This document shows positions 51,201-58,822 of a stretch of 64,000 nucleotides of DNA, piece after piece. Within the stretch, counting starts at the first letter, position 1; each line of letters starts with the position of its first letter. Location of the stretch: the NCBI GenBank assembly GCA_964531095.1, contig CAZHED010000005.1:1-64000 (forward strand). Reading direction: 5' to 3'. Position numbers and translations under genes: made by a program. Source of the DNA: Palsa-1150 sp964531095 (GTDB taxonomy: Bacteria > Myxococcota_A > Polyangia > Polyangiales > Polyangiaceae). Under the pieces are notes generated by a model. It saw nothing but the letters and a program-made list of their open reading frames with translations, ran no database searches and was not told the origin of the DNA.

Positions 51201-51655
51201 CAAGCGGCCAGCATGGCCGCCCGCGAATACGTGTACTCCTCGAAGAGCCGACCGACGCGCGCCGCCAACTGGACGCGGCGTACGTCCGCGGCCTCGCGCG
51301 ATCGACCCGCCACCAGATGATCCCGCACCGGCGCAAGAGCGGACTCTCCGACGAACGATTCGTCGAGCAACAAAGTCAGCGCCATCGCTTCGATGCCGCC
51401 GGCGTCCGCGACGCGCGCGGGGATCGCCTGTGCGATCGTTTCGGCTGCGAACCGAGTGAGGAGCATCGTCTGCAGATTGGCGGCGATGCCGAACTCTCTC
51501 GCGATGCCCAGTCGCAGGTACTGGGCCACGTTCGCGTTCTGCGCGACGATCCGCACGGGAGCGAGCGCTCCCGCGGTCGCCTGCTCCGCGCCCACCCGGG
51601 CCGCTAGCTCGGCGAGGAGCTCTTCCGTGCGATTCGAGTAGAAGAGGCGAAGCAT
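48212..51655 (-). CDS. recC: Exodeoxyribonuclease V gamma subunit (RecC)
   Basis: 1,147 residues. Structural and Chi-reading subunit with inactive helicase folds. It opens LRLFYSNRTEELLAELAARV as expected, has IVAQNANVAQYLRLGIARE, the degenerate motor segment VHLFGFAHFAPAFHALIERV, DDIAVLLPDSDVHAH and VVFVCGMGEGRFPSADAEDPLDL, and a C-terminal inactive nuclease-like domain. No Walker A is present, as normal. The Chi sequence in this lineage is unknown. The ATG at 51655 begins the family N-terminus; frames extending beyond it are unsupported. First gene of the recC-recB-recD run. Confidence 0.94.
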   Translation of the reverse strand: MLRLFYSNRTEELLAELAARVGAEQATAGALAPVRIVAQNANVAQYLRLGIAREFGIAANLQTMLLTRFAAETIAQAIPARVADAGGIEAMALTLLLDESFVGESALAPVRDHLVAGRSREAADVRRVQLAARVGRLFEEYTYSRAAMLAAWSRGTTLEGRYAEPEQWQRRLWLAMFGEGGLARARSLVPLHEAVAALPLAGPGPATTVHLFGFAHFAPAFHALIERVARGGDVVIYSLSPCDGFWEDFDERDPAPLRLWGRPGREHVRALNAAAGFNHDDRFVEPEGETLLAEVQRDVLRRVPVGVRAGQRFAARSDESVIVLEHASVRRELEVVASEIWALLERDSTLRFDDIAVLLPDSDVHAHVTHLSSVFREAHDIPHQLVDLSTGDQGGVTEAVELLLSLPLGRFTRQDLLRLAVHPAVVASLDDVDPDRWLKWCDALGIVHGADRSDHEGTYIERDILNWDQGLRRLALGAFMAGDPSGERRPFELAGEAYVPHEVAASEMRDAAAFGLLVRSLVADARFVQGARLSLREWSTLLGTLVETYVAPTSDADAESLAVCLRRLHTMGEIELGNHRVPYRIACELARGRIASLNRGRGTEGVVVSRLTAVQPIPFRVVFVCGMGEGRFPSADAEDPLDLRRANRLEGDVTARERDKYAFLELLLGVRERLYLSYVSRDPLTGDTLAPSSVAEELLHALGRDYVSDASRIRRRHPLRRWDPRYFPDLFPADPHEGAALGTMRLRGAHAEARTLALRRSMEGSGARVDREQVERCAESDDAWAALARHLRIGPFAAAAPPQDGRVAVSMYALVKFLEFPLQGWAKLRVGLDEDEDEDTLSREDEPFETERRDETLLLRSILFASAARGSLERAYDEVVRDREVRGSGPSGVFARGERSTHLHTLETWRAQLAAFDVPLDAIEVHRFGRAGEHAIADHVHPPLIVEVDVTNASGVTRIVRAEIGGRTLPMVARGACASITLNQRLIEKQDDWTRADRQRAMLRAFVDHAVLSASGVADERPHGSMVVVATPEEAIAERAAFQPMSRGKATVWLRGLLRDLLGGPHAYFFPAEALLAWQGKGREGALVPWLESARERLGDSDGPLGLRSAYGPVPRPHEYPVPEEGAARGMFERRFGALFEKSGASE

Positions 51656-51713
51656 CGTGCGGAGGCGATTTAGGCTAGCCGAGCGGAGCGACAGAGCGAA
51701 CGGGACGGCGCGC

Positions 51714-52952
51714 TCATGATCGTGTGGCCGGGGCCCTGGCCGCGGAGGCGAGCGCCCATCCGCCGGAGACCAGCGCCGCCAGGAGCGCGGCCGCGGCGAC
51801 GACGTAGAACGCAGCCGACCAGCCGGCGCGGTCGGCGACGTACCCGAGGAGAGATCCGGAGGCGGTCGCCCCGATGTATCCAGCGCCGTCGATGATCCCG
51901 GCCGCCGTCGCGGGGCCCCGCTTGCCCGCGACGTCGAGCGCGATCGCTCCCGCGGGCAGCGAGTACGGCCCGAGCAGGAACAGCCCGATCGCGGCAATCA
52001 GCATCGCCGCCGCCAGGGGTTCTTGCACCACCCCGAGCGCGAGCGCGACGACCATGGCGACCACGACCGCGAGCGACGCGGCCATCAGCGGCGCGCGCCG
52101 GCCCGGTCCGAGGCGGTCGCTGAGCACCCCGAAGCACGGGGCGGCGATCACGCCGGCCGCGGGAAAGAGTGCGCTCTTGACGATGGCCCCCGGAATGCCG
52201 CCCCCGTGGGCGAGCGAGATCTCCGACAAGAACGTCGGCGTCCAGGTGAGAAAGCCAATCCGGATGAACGTGAGGAGCGCGCTCAGCGCGACCGCCGTCC
52301 AGAACGCGCGGCTCGCGAGCAGGTGGGGAAGCACCCGCGCGAGCGATTCCCGCGGTTCCGGGGGTGCGGCTTCCCCCGCGGTTGGGAGGGCCGCATCCGA
52401 GGTGGCGCTCGGCAGCGACAGAACCGCAGCGCCCCCGATGACCGCGAAGAGGAGCGGATTGACCACGAAAAGAGCACGCCATCCCCAGTGGGCCACGAGC
52501 CCGCAGAGAAGGAGCGCGCACACGTTGCCGAGCTCGTAGCTCGTCGACAGAACGCCCATGATGAGCCCGTGGCGGGCCGGCTCGAACCGCCGGGACACGG
52601 TGTGAACGAGCCCCGGCCACCCGCCCGACTGAAAGAACCGGTTCGCCGCGGCCAGGACGACGAACGACGCGAGCACGTGCGATGCGCCGAACGCGACGGA
52701 GCACACCACGGACCCGGCGACGGCGAGCAGCATGAGGCGCCGGCCGCCCAGCGCATCGCCGGTCGCACCGAGGACGATCTTGCCGATGGCGTACGTACCG
52801 GTGGCGACGGACGAAAGGAGGCCGAGGCTGGTCTTGTCGTGCCCCTCCCGCGCGAGAAAGGGGAGCGCCGCGTCGACGTTCGCACGGCAGAGGTAGAAGC
52901 TGCCGTAGGCGACCAGGAGCGCGGCGATGACGGCGGTCTGGGAGCGACGCAT
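51714..52952 (-). CDS. Major facilitator superfamily transporter
   Basis: 412 residues with twelve probable membrane helices. The first helix contains VAYGSFYLCRANVDAALPFL, whose Y-x-x-x-Y-x-x-R pattern recalls the organophosphate:phosphate antiporters (GlpT/UhpC). The loop 2-3 motif is KIVLGATGDALGGRRLM, and the middle has ESLARVLPHLLASRAFW before helix 7. A helix-11 region reads GIIDGAGYIGATASGSLLG, also GlpT-like. A phosphorylated or anionic solute is therefore plausible but unproven. Start ATG at 52952. It is downstream of recC by 58 bp on the same strand without obvious functional link. Confidence 0.85.
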   Translation of the reverse strand: MRRSQTAVIAALLVAYGSFYLCRANVDAALPFLAREGHDKTSLGLLSSVATGTYAIGKIVLGATGDALGGRRLMLLAVAGSVVCSVAFGASHVLASFVVLAAANRFFQSGGWPGLVHTVSRRFEPARHGLIMGVLSTSYELGNVCALLLCGLVAHWGWRALFVVNPLLFAVIGGAAVLSLPSATSDAALPTAGEAAPPEPRESLARVLPHLLASRAFWTAVALSALLTFIRIGFLTWTPTFLSEISLAHGGGIPGAIVKSALFPAAGVIAAPCFGVLSDRLGPGRRAPLMAASLAVVVAMVVALALGVVQEPLAAAMLIAAIGLFLLGPYSLPAGAIALDVAGKRGPATAAGIIDGAGYIGATASGSLLGYVADRAGWSAAFYVVAAAALLAALVSGGWALASAARAPATRS

Positions 52953-53078
52953 GCGGGGGGCCAGAAGATGGCAGAAGATACGCCCGCAATCGGTGACAAT
53001 GGCGCTCCATCCGGCCCGCGGCGGCCCGCCAGGCTTGTCTCGGGCGCGATTTGGTGGCACTTTCCCGCGCCGCTCCCG

Positions 53079-53166
53079 GGAGAGGTGACCGAGTGGCCGA
53101 AGGTACCCGCTTGCTAAGCGGGCGCAGGTCAAAAGCCTGCCGCGGGTTCGAATCCCGCCCTCTCCG
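53079..53166 (+). tRNA. tRNA-Ser (anticodon GCT)
   Basis: An 88-nt cloverleaf with acceptor stem GGAGAGG/CCTCTCC, D-arm TGACCGAGTGGCCGAAGG, anticodon stem CCCGC/GCGGG with loop TTGCTAA (anticodon GCT at 53113-53115, reads AGC/AGU), a long class II variable arm GCAGGTCAAAAGCCTGC and T-arm GCGGGTTCGAATCCCGC. The discriminator base is G, as required for serine. CCA is not encoded. Confidence 0.97.
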
Positions 53167-53265
53167 CAAATTCCGGCCCAATTTGGGGGGGAGAGTTCAG
53201 CGAGGAAGCGTCGAAAAATACTGCGCGCAGGTCTCGCCGTATCTTCTTCGTAAGGCCTTGCCTTC

Positions 53266-53640
53266 TCAACGCGACGCTCGTTTCGCTTTGCGAGCGGCTC
53301 GCCCGACCCGTCCTCGCGCTCTTGGCCCCCACTGGCCTCCCGCGCTCCTCGCCTTGGCGAGCTCGCGCTCGGCGTCCCAGAGATCGCAGGCGTTCTGCAG
53401 GTTCAGCCAGAACTGCGGGGTCGTGTCGAGCGCCTTAGCCAGGAGCAGCGCCGTCTTGGCCGTAACGGCCCGGCGGCCCTGAACGATGCCGTTCACCACC
53501 TGCACGTGAAGACCCATCTTCTCGGCGAGCGCGGTCTTACTCATTCCCTTCGGTTTGAGCCATTCCTCCTCGAGCACCTCTCCTGGCAAGGTGGGAGACG
53601 GCAACCGGTGCCGATGGGGCATGACTTCCGAGCGCTTCAT
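53266..53640 (-). CDS. HigA-type antitoxin/XRE transcription regulator, no adjacent toxin
   Basis: 124 residues. The HigA subfamily signature is clear: RLPSPTLPGEVLEEEWLKP at the N-terminus, then a helix-turn-helix ALAEKMGLHVQVVNGIVQGRRAVTAKTALLLAKAL, followed by TTPQFWLNLQNACDLWDAE. The last 25 residues are an Arg/Ala/Lys tail that is not typical. In canonical loci a RelE-like HigB gene lies just upstream; here the upstream 88 bp are empty and the next gene is a ClC channel. It lies within 100 bp of the 3' end of tRNA-Ser on the opposite strand, a typical place for integration events. Confidence 0.85.
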   Translation of the reverse strand: MKRSEVMPHRHRLPSPTLPGEVLEEEWLKPKGMSKTALAEKMGLHVQVVNGIVQGRRAVTAKTALLLAKALDTTPQFWLNLQNACDLWDAERELAKARSAGGQWGPRARGRVGRAARKAKRASR

Positions 53641-53728
53641 GGGAGACTCCTTCGCTAGCGTTCGACAGAGCGAGCGACGCACGTCGACGAAGCGCTAGAG
53701 CCGTTCGCACCATTTGCCCGCGACGATG

Positions 53729-55102
53729 TCACAATTGGTGAGCCCTCGCATCGATGGGTGGTGCGTGGCCTAGGTCGAGGAGCCAGTCCAGCGCCGACAC
53801 CGTGCCCGCGCCGGCGAAAGTGGCAACCGCCACGGTCGCCAGGCAAGTCAGTGTCGCGAGGTGGGGACCGCCCTGGCCGAGAACCAGCGCGATCGCGGTG
53901 AACGGCAGGCGATAGCCACCGGCGATGCCGCTGGCGGCACCGGCCGAGCCGGCAAGATCACCAGGCACGGCGAGCGCCGGTGCGAACACCCGCCCAGCCA
54001 GATCGCCGACCGCCAGAAACGGCACGAACACGCCACCGCAGCCCCCCGCCGCCGCGGCCGCCGTGGTGGCCATCGCGCGGAGCAGGGCCACGGCGAGCAC
54101 GGTGAGCACGGCCGGATGCGTGCTCTCGACCCAGGCAATCGCCCCGCCCCCCGGGCCCACGGCGGCCGCCGGGGCCGCGATCACCGCGAGGGTGACCGTC
54201 GCGGCGCCGAGGGCCAGGCCGCCGAGCGCGAGTCGGACCATGGGGTTGGCCTCCCACGCTTTCGCTCGATAGATCGCCGCTCCTGTCAGGGAGGTGATCG
54301 AGCCCGCGAGCGCCCCGATGAGCAGCGCCGTCAATACAGCTTGGGTGAGCGTGTGCGGCGACTCTTTGGGTACGACCAGGCGGATCAGGTCCACGCCGAG
54401 GGAGAGGTTCATGAGCCACCCGACGACTCCACCCACCAGCGTCGCGGTGACCCGCTCCGCCGTGAGTGGGGCGTTCTGCCTTCGCCCCATCTCGAGCATG
54501 AAGACAGTGCCCACCAGGGGGATTGCCATGAGAGCGGCCACGCCCGCCGCGCCTCCCGCCAGAGCAGCCGGCCGCAGAAGCGCTCGCCACCGGCGACCGC
54601 GATCGCCGATGGCCGCTCCGATGGCGACTCCAAGATACGCGGCAGGCGCCTCCGACCCCATGGGTGCTCCGAGACCGACGGTGGCGGCAATGGCCAGCAT
54701 TCGAATCGGTGCCAGCCGCCACGGAAATCGCTCCTCTTCCCCTGCGAACTTCACGACGTCGGCGGTGATATCCGAGCGGGCGAGGCCAGGCGGAAACGTT
54801 CTCCACGCGTGCGCCCACCGCGAGCGCTGAGGCAGCGATGTCGCTTGCGGTGCCGGAGTCTCCGCTTCGCCGCTCACGCCGAATCCGTAGAGCACCAGCA
54901 TCGAGAGCGCCAAACCGAGCAGGGGTACGACGATGAGGGCCCAGGTGCCGTGGCTGGAGACGACCTCCAGCGTTGCCTTGATCACCTGTGTGAATGCGAT
55001 GACGAGGGCCCCGCCCGCCAACCCGCCCAGCAGTCCACCGAGAGCGGAGGTGGCCACCTTCCCCATCGTCCAGCCCGCCGCTGGCAGAGGCCGTTCACTC
55101 AT
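53729..55102 (-). CDS. Divergent ClC-family anion channel/transporter
   Basis: 457 residues with about ten membrane helices. The gating-glutamate motif appears as GAPMGSEAPAAYLG (usually GREGP), followed by AALMAIPLVGTVFMLEMG with the inner proton-pathway Glu retained. The second pore motif is GGCGGVFVPFLAVGDLAG. The first signature GSGIPE is not recognisable; the corresponding place reads GLARSDITADVVKFAG. So it is a ClC relative keeping the two proton glutamates but lacking one chloride-coordinating loop. Start ATG at 55102 follows GGGGAGGAATGG. The 282 bp upstream (55103-55384) hold no recognisable feature. Confidence 0.85.
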   Translation of the reverse strand: MSERPLPAAGWTMGKVATSALGGLLGGLAGGALVIAFTQVIKATLEVVSSHGTWALIVVPLLGLALSMLVLYGFGVSGEAETPAPQATSLPQRSRWAHAWRTFPPGLARSDITADVVKFAGEEERFPWRLAPIRMLAIAATVGLGAPMGSEAPAAYLGVAIGAAIGDRGRRWRALLRPAALAGGAAGVAALMAIPLVGTVFMLEMGRRQNAPLTAERVTATLVGGVVGWLMNLSLGVDLIRLVVPKESPHTLTQAVLTALLIGALAGSITSLTGAAIYRAKAWEANPMVRLALGGLALGAATVTLAVIAAPAAAVGPGGGAIAWVESTHPAVLTVLAVALLRAMATTAAAAAGGCGGVFVPFLAVGDLAGRVFAPALAVPGDLAGSAGAASGIAGGYRLPFTAIALVLGQGGPHLATLTCLATVAVATFAGAGTVSALDWLLDLGHAPPIDARAHQL

Positions 55103-55384
55103 CCATTCCTCCCCGCTTCGCCCAAGGCGACTTGTCCACGGACTTGCGGCGCGTCCATTCAAGTGGGGTGCCAGGCGAGGGGCGTGCTCGTCCGACCGAT
55201 TCGTGAGTCCCAACCGGCGCGTCTCGAGCTCCTTCGCGCGACGATGTCCCATGGTCCCGGAATGCCGCGAGCTTCCGGAGCGATTCCGGCCGTTTTCCTG
55301 CCAGAAAGCCGCTGGTTTCACGGCCGTGCCCAACTGCCTATGCGGCGCGGACTCAATGACCGCTCGAGCTGGAGATGCTAGCTC

Positions 55385-55882
55385 ATGAGGCAAGGAGAGC
55401 GAGGACACTTGGGGCTGGTGAATCGCCTATTCAATGCCTGGGTCATTGTTCGACCCGCGGAAGATCTCGATGACCAGTGGGTCGCTCACTGCCTCGACTT
55501 CGACATCGCTTCGCAGGGCAACTCGATTCATCAGGCTGTCCAGATGGCGGCCGAAGCAACGGTTCTCCGCGTGTCCGAAGACCTGATGGCAGGACATGAC
55601 CCTCTCTTGCGGCGCGCGCCCGAAGACCACTGGGAGGCGCTTTGGCAAACTCTCCGGAGCGGCTCGCCCATCGACCCCATCGAAGTCGAGGAGAAGCAAC
55701 GCGCCGAGGTTCGAGCCGTTGCCGTGTCGATGGTGTTCGGGTTCGGCGTCGCGATACCGGCGGCGACCAACCTCCGATCGCAGCCCGAGAAAAAGGGTAC
55801 GTGGACGACGCCGGTTGCCTTCGCAACGAAGGACGGCAGCGGCCTACGCGTGCTCAGCCGACGTGCGCGCGCGACCGGGTGA
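55385..55882 (+). CDS. HicB-like fold protein, 165 residues
   Basis: The first 75 residues contain NAWVIVRPAEDLDDQWVAHCLDFDIASQGNS-type sequence followed by HQAVQMAAEATVLRV, the partial RNase-H-like HicB pattern: two strands, a CLDFD turn and a helix. No HicA toxin gene is next to it, and the C-terminal half (VRAVAVSMVFGFGVAIPAATN and a Lys/Thr-rich tail) is not a HicB DNA-binding domain. It may be a stand-alone HicB-like protein of unknown role, as is frequent in myxobacteria. The start ATG at 55385 has no strong ribosome site, so a slightly later start is possible. Confidence 0.6.
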   Translation: MRQGERGHLGLVNRLFNAWVIVRPAEDLDDQWVAHCLDFDIASQGNSIHQAVQMAAEATVLRVSEDLMAGHDPLLRRAPEDHWEALWQTLRSGSPIDPIEVEEKQRAEVRAVAVSMVFGFGVAIPAATNLRSQPEKKGTWTTPVAFATKDGSGLRVLSRRARATG

Positions 55883-55928
55883 TCATCCGCGTGGCTCGCG
55901 CCACGCATTTCCGCCGATCTGACGCTGC

Positions 55929-57386
55929 ATGAAACATGGGAGAAAGCCAATGAGGAACATCTTCGCGGCAGGGCTGCTGTTGGCGGTCGCATGCAACGGG
56001 GCGATCCACGATGGCGGCGGAGACGATGGCCGCGGAGACGATGCGGCCAGCCTGAGCACCGAAGGCGGCGGAGACGTCGCTGGTGGCCAGAGCACCGAGA
56101 GCGGCGGAGGCGCCACCGGTGGGCTGGGCGCGGAGGCTGGGGGAGACGCCGCCGGTGGCCTGAGCACCGAGGGTGGCGGAGGCGCCACCGGTGGGCCGGG
56201 CGCCGAGGACGGGGGAGCCGATGCCAGTGGGCTGAGCATCGAGGGCGGCGAAAGCGGCGCCGATGGGCTGACCACCGATGGCGGCGAAAACGACTCCGGC
56301 GTGACGAGCGGCGTTGGCGCAGACGCCGCCGCCGTCATACCGCCCATCCGAGAAGCGGGCGCCCACTTCGACGCGAACGGCAATGCCCAGGACAGCGGGC
56401 AAGGCGGCCTGACGGTGGCCGCCTTCGACGGCACGAGCGGCAAACCGTGCAGCTCGAACGCCGACTGCGGAACGACAGGCATCAACGTTTGCAGCAATTC
56501 CTACAGCGGAAAACTCGATATGTTGAACGGCGTGGCGTCACCTCAGTTCTGGCCGACTCCGCTCTGTATGGTGCCGCTGCCCACGATGGCAGGCGCGGGC
56601 AACTGCGACCCCGGAGATCCGGGCGCCCTGCAATTCTGCGACAGCGCCGACCCGAACGACCCCACTTCGCCGGGCATCTGCCTGGCCCTGACGACGCCGC
56701 AGCAGGTTGGCGCGGGAAACGGCTTCTGTCTTCCACACTGTTCGTTCGCGACGGACGGCTCCCCGCCGGTGGGCTGCCCGGGCAAAGACACGTGCGTTCC
56801 GCTCACTCTCTTGTTCGACCCGAACACCAACGCCGTTTCGGGACACGGCTACTGCCAGGGCACTTGCCAGGTTGACAGCGATTGCTCGGCGCTCGGCGCA
56901 GGATGGGTGTGTCAGACGGACGAGGGCGTGTGTACGAAGACGAAGAAGGCCCGCACCAAAGCGATCGGAACCTCGTGCTCGAACTCGGGGAATGGGGCGA
57001 CGCCCATCGCGACCAGCGATACGGAGACCGGGGCCTGCAACTGCCCATACTCGGGGACGCCGACGACCGCGTTCTATTGCACGTCTGCTTGCGTGGTAGG
57101 CGGCGCCCCGTGCGCCAACGGGTATGTCTGCGACGCGCTCGTCGCCGGTGCGCCTCTCACCTTCGCGGGAAGCGCGAGTGACGGCGGCGATCTCGTGCTG
57201 CCGGGCCCCACCATGCAGAATTCAGGGCTCGCGGGGATGTGCCTTGCTGCCTGCACGAAGGCAGACGCGGGGGTCGTCGACGCTGGCTTATTCTGTCCGG
57301 GGTCCTCGAGCGTTCCTCCGCTCTCGACGTGCACCGCCCCGGCGGAACCCGGCGGTACCGTGGCGGGCGCCGACTGCTTGCCGTGA
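55929..57386 (+). CDS. Cys-rich secreted lipoprotein with Gly-rich 12-residue repeats
   Basis: 485 residues. The lipoprotein signal ends AAGLLLAVACNG (Cys22). Residues 42-124 are seven tandem 12-residue units such as LSTEGGGGATGG and QSTESGGGATGG. A spacer then leads to a Cys-rich domain (about 175-485) with more than 20 Cys in motifs such as PCSSNADCGTTGINVC and QVDSDCSALGAGWVC, typical of disulfide-rich surface proteins of Polyangiales. An in-frame ATG at 55950 has a better ribosome site (GGGAGAAAG) but shortens the signal to 14 residues. Function unknown; adhesion or surface display is a guess. Confidence 0.75.
   Translation: MKHGRKPMRNIFAAGLLLAVACNGAIHDGGGDDGRGDDAASLSTEGGGDVAGGQSTESGGGATGGLGAEAGGDAAGGLSTEGGGGATGGPGAEDGGADASGLSIEGGESGADGLTTDGGENDSGVTSGVGADAAAVIPPIREAGAHFDANGNAQDSGQGGLTVAAFDGTSGKPCSSNADCGTTGINVCSNSYSGKLDMLNGVASPQFWPTPLCMVPLPTMAGAGNCDPGDPGALQFCDSADPNDPTSPGICLALTTPQQVGAGNGFCLPHCSFATDGSPPVGCPGKDTCVPLTLLFDPNTNAVSGHGYCQGTCQVDSDCSALGAGWVCQTDEGVCTKTKKARTKAIGTSCSNSGNGATPIATSDTETGACNCPYSGTPTTAFYCTSACVVGGAPCANGYVCDALVAGAPLTFAGSASDGGDLVLPGPTMQNSGLAGMCLAACTKADAGVVDAGLFCPGSSSVPPLSTCTAPAEPGGTVAGADCLP
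56052..56300 (+). repeat. Seven in-frame 36-bp tandem repeats
   Basis: Seven contiguous units of 36 bp (the last 33) inside the Cys-rich lipoprotein gene encode LSTEGGGGATGG-like stretches. Units two and four are the most alike at DNA level, pointing to recent duplication or conversion; such arrays often vary in copy number between strains. Confidence 0.8.
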
Positions 57387-57399
57387 CCCGAGGCCCTCG

Positions 57400-57615
57400 T
57401 CACAGTCCGACCGACGATAGATCCACGGTACGCAGGTGCGCGATGACTTTGTCTTCGTCCGCTCGCCCCGTGAAGCGCGCCGGGCGGGTCCCCCATGCGC
57501 GCGCCAGCCCCGGGCGTTCGCGCACAGCCCGTGCGAGCGTGGCCAGGTGCGGGAGCCGATCGCGCAGTGCCTCGTCCCGGGGAAAGTAGCGAAGCACGAC
57601 GCGGGCGTGGCTCAT
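57400..57615 (-). CDS. Small 71-residue protein, possibly a fragment
   Basis: A compact basic frame, MSHARVVLRYFPRDEALRDR followed by LPHLATLARAVRERPGLARAW. The helical region resembles the C-terminal end of glutathione-S-transferase-like proteins, but the catalytic thioredoxin-like half is absent upstream, so it could be a degraded remnant or an unrelated small protein. No ribosome site is evident before the ATG at 57615. It lies between two plus-strand genes and overlaps neither. Confidence 0.35.
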   Translation of the reverse strand: MSHARVVLRYFPRDEALRDRLPHLATLARAVRERPGLARAWGTRPARFTGRADEDKVIAHLRTVDLSSVGL

Positions 57616-57720
57616 GGGGCGAGCAGGGTACCAGCAACGGCCCATCGTCGACTGGCGCCTGGGCTCGGCTGGCCCCGGCATTGCACCTGGGTCCGTCGCA
57701 ATCCCAGCCGGAGAGGGCTC

Positions 57721-58332
57721 ATGCACATGTCATCCAAGGCTACAAAGGCCACCGTCTTCGTCGCGCTCAGTTGTGCGGCGAGCATCGACGCCGCTCCTCG
57801 GACGAGCCGCGCCGCAATCTTCGACTCGCTCGCCCCGAGTGGCGCAGGCACAGACGAGGTCGACTCGGCCGGGCACCGGCTGGGAATCGTCCCGGGCTGG
57901 GAAGCGAGCGGCGAGCTCGGCACAGGCTTCTCCGACACGTACGGCCTCGGAATCGCTGGCCGCGTTGGATACACGCTTCCTATCGGGGTCTACCTCGGTG
58001 GCCAAGTGCAGGCCTATTGGGGCGAAACCTACGGTAGCCAGAACGCCCATGCCACGTTCCTCGGCGGCGAGGTCGGCTACAAGCTCTACCCGCTCCCCAA
58101 TGCGCTGAACGGGCTCGAGCTCCGGCCCTACGTGTTCGCCGGCCCGGCGTTCATCTCGGCGTCCACCAGCGAGGCGCCCTTCGTGCGAAGCAAGACGGGT
58201 TTCGCCATCCAACCAGGCGCGTTGGCGGTGATTCATCTGGGCCCGGCGTTCGTCGGCGCGGACGTTCGCCTGCTCACCACGCCTTCCCCCTTCGGCGCCG
58301 CCCTGCTAGGGAGCGCGGGAGCGGGCTTCTGA
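57721..58332 (+). CDS. Exported beta-rich protein, possible outer-membrane beta-barrel
   Basis: 203 residues. A signal peptide (KATVFVALSCAASIDA) is followed by alternating Gly/aromatic strands: ASGELGTGFSDTYGLGIAGRVGYTLPIG, VYLGGQVQAYWGETYGSQ, FLGGEVGYKLYPLP, LRPYVFAGPAFISA, AIQPGALAVIHLG and the end LLGSAGAGF with terminal Phe. This pattern suits a small eight-stranded outer-membrane barrel of OmpA/OmpW-like type; no family can be named. It starts with ATG at 57721 and converges with rplS. Confidence 0.7.
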   Translation: MHMSSKATKATVFVALSCAASIDAAPRTSRAAIFDSLAPSGAGTDEVDSAGHRLGIVPGWEASGELGTGFSDTYGLGIAGRVGYTLPIGVYLGGQVQAYWGETYGSQNAHATFLGGEVGYKLYPLPNALNGLELRPYVFAGPAFISASTSEAPFVRSKTGFAIQPGALAVIHLGPAFVGADVRLLTTPSPFGAALLGSAGAGF

Positions 58333-58348
58333 CCGCCCGCCCGTCCCG

Positions 58349-58705
58349 CTAAACGTCCTTCTCGTCCTTCACGCGCGCGGCCTTGCCGGCAAGGTCGCGG
58401 AGGTAGAAGAGGCGGGCGCGGCGCACGACGCCGCGGCTGACGATGTCGACCTTCTCGATGCGAGGGGAGTGCGAAAGGAAAATGCGCTCGACCCCCACGT
58501 TGAAGCTGACTTTCCGCACAGTGAACGTGCTTCGCGCACCCGCCCGGTGGCGCTTGATCACTACGCCCTGAAAGACCTGGGTGCGCTCCTTGTCGCCTTC
58601 CACGATGCGATAGTGGACGCGAACGGAGTCGCCCACGCGGAAGTCCGGGAGATCCGTTCGCAGGAGCTTGGACTCGAGCTCGGCGAGCTTGGGGGAAGTA
58701 TGCAT
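58349..58705 (-). CDS. rplS: 50S ribosomal protein L19
   Basis: 118 residues. L19 lies at the 30S-50S interface. Family motifs are complete: DLPDFRVGDSVRVHYRIVEGDKERTQVFQGVVI, RHRAGARSTFTVRKVSFNVGVERIFLSHSP and RRARLFYLRDL. The usual rpsP-rimM-trmD-rplS operon is not present: the gene stands alone, divergent from rplC. A promoter-like TTGACA (plus 58758-58753), 17-bp spacer and TTTAAG (58735-58730) precede it. The ATG at 58705 has no evident ribosome site. Confidence 0.97.
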   Translation of the reverse strand: MHTSPKLAELESKLLRTDLPDFRVGDSVRVHYRIVEGDKERTQVFQGVVIKRHRAGARSTFTVRKVSFNVGVERIFLSHSPRIEKVDIVSRGVVRRARLFYLRDLAGKAARVKDEKDV

Positions 58706-58782
58706 GGCGACTTTTGCGAAGGGGGCGGCCTTAAAGCACGCTGATCCGCCCGTGTCAATGACCGCTACCCCGGAATGGCAGC

Positions 58783-58810
58783 TTGACGGAACGCTTGCGG
58801 CCCGTATTCT
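58783..58810 (+). promoter_or_regulatory. rplC promoter, near-leaderless
   Basis: TTGACG (58783-58788), a 16-bp spacer and TATTCT (58805-58810) lie directly before rplC. Only 12 bp separate the -10 from the ATG at 58823, and no ribosome site is present, so transcription should begin within a few bases of the start codon. The oppositely oriented rplS promoter-like hexamers are at 58730-58758. Confidence 0.6.
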
Positions 58811-58822
58811 CCGCGTCCCCGC

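Noticed and set aside
53167..53265. An attachment-site duplication of the tRNA-Ser 3' end
   Set aside because: No second copy of the T-arm/acceptor sequence was seen in the window, and no integrase gene is present.
53266..53728. A complete HigBA toxin-antitoxin operon
   Set aside because: The 88 bp upstream of higA contain no RelE-like toxin frame on either strand, and neither does the short stretch between it and the tRNA.
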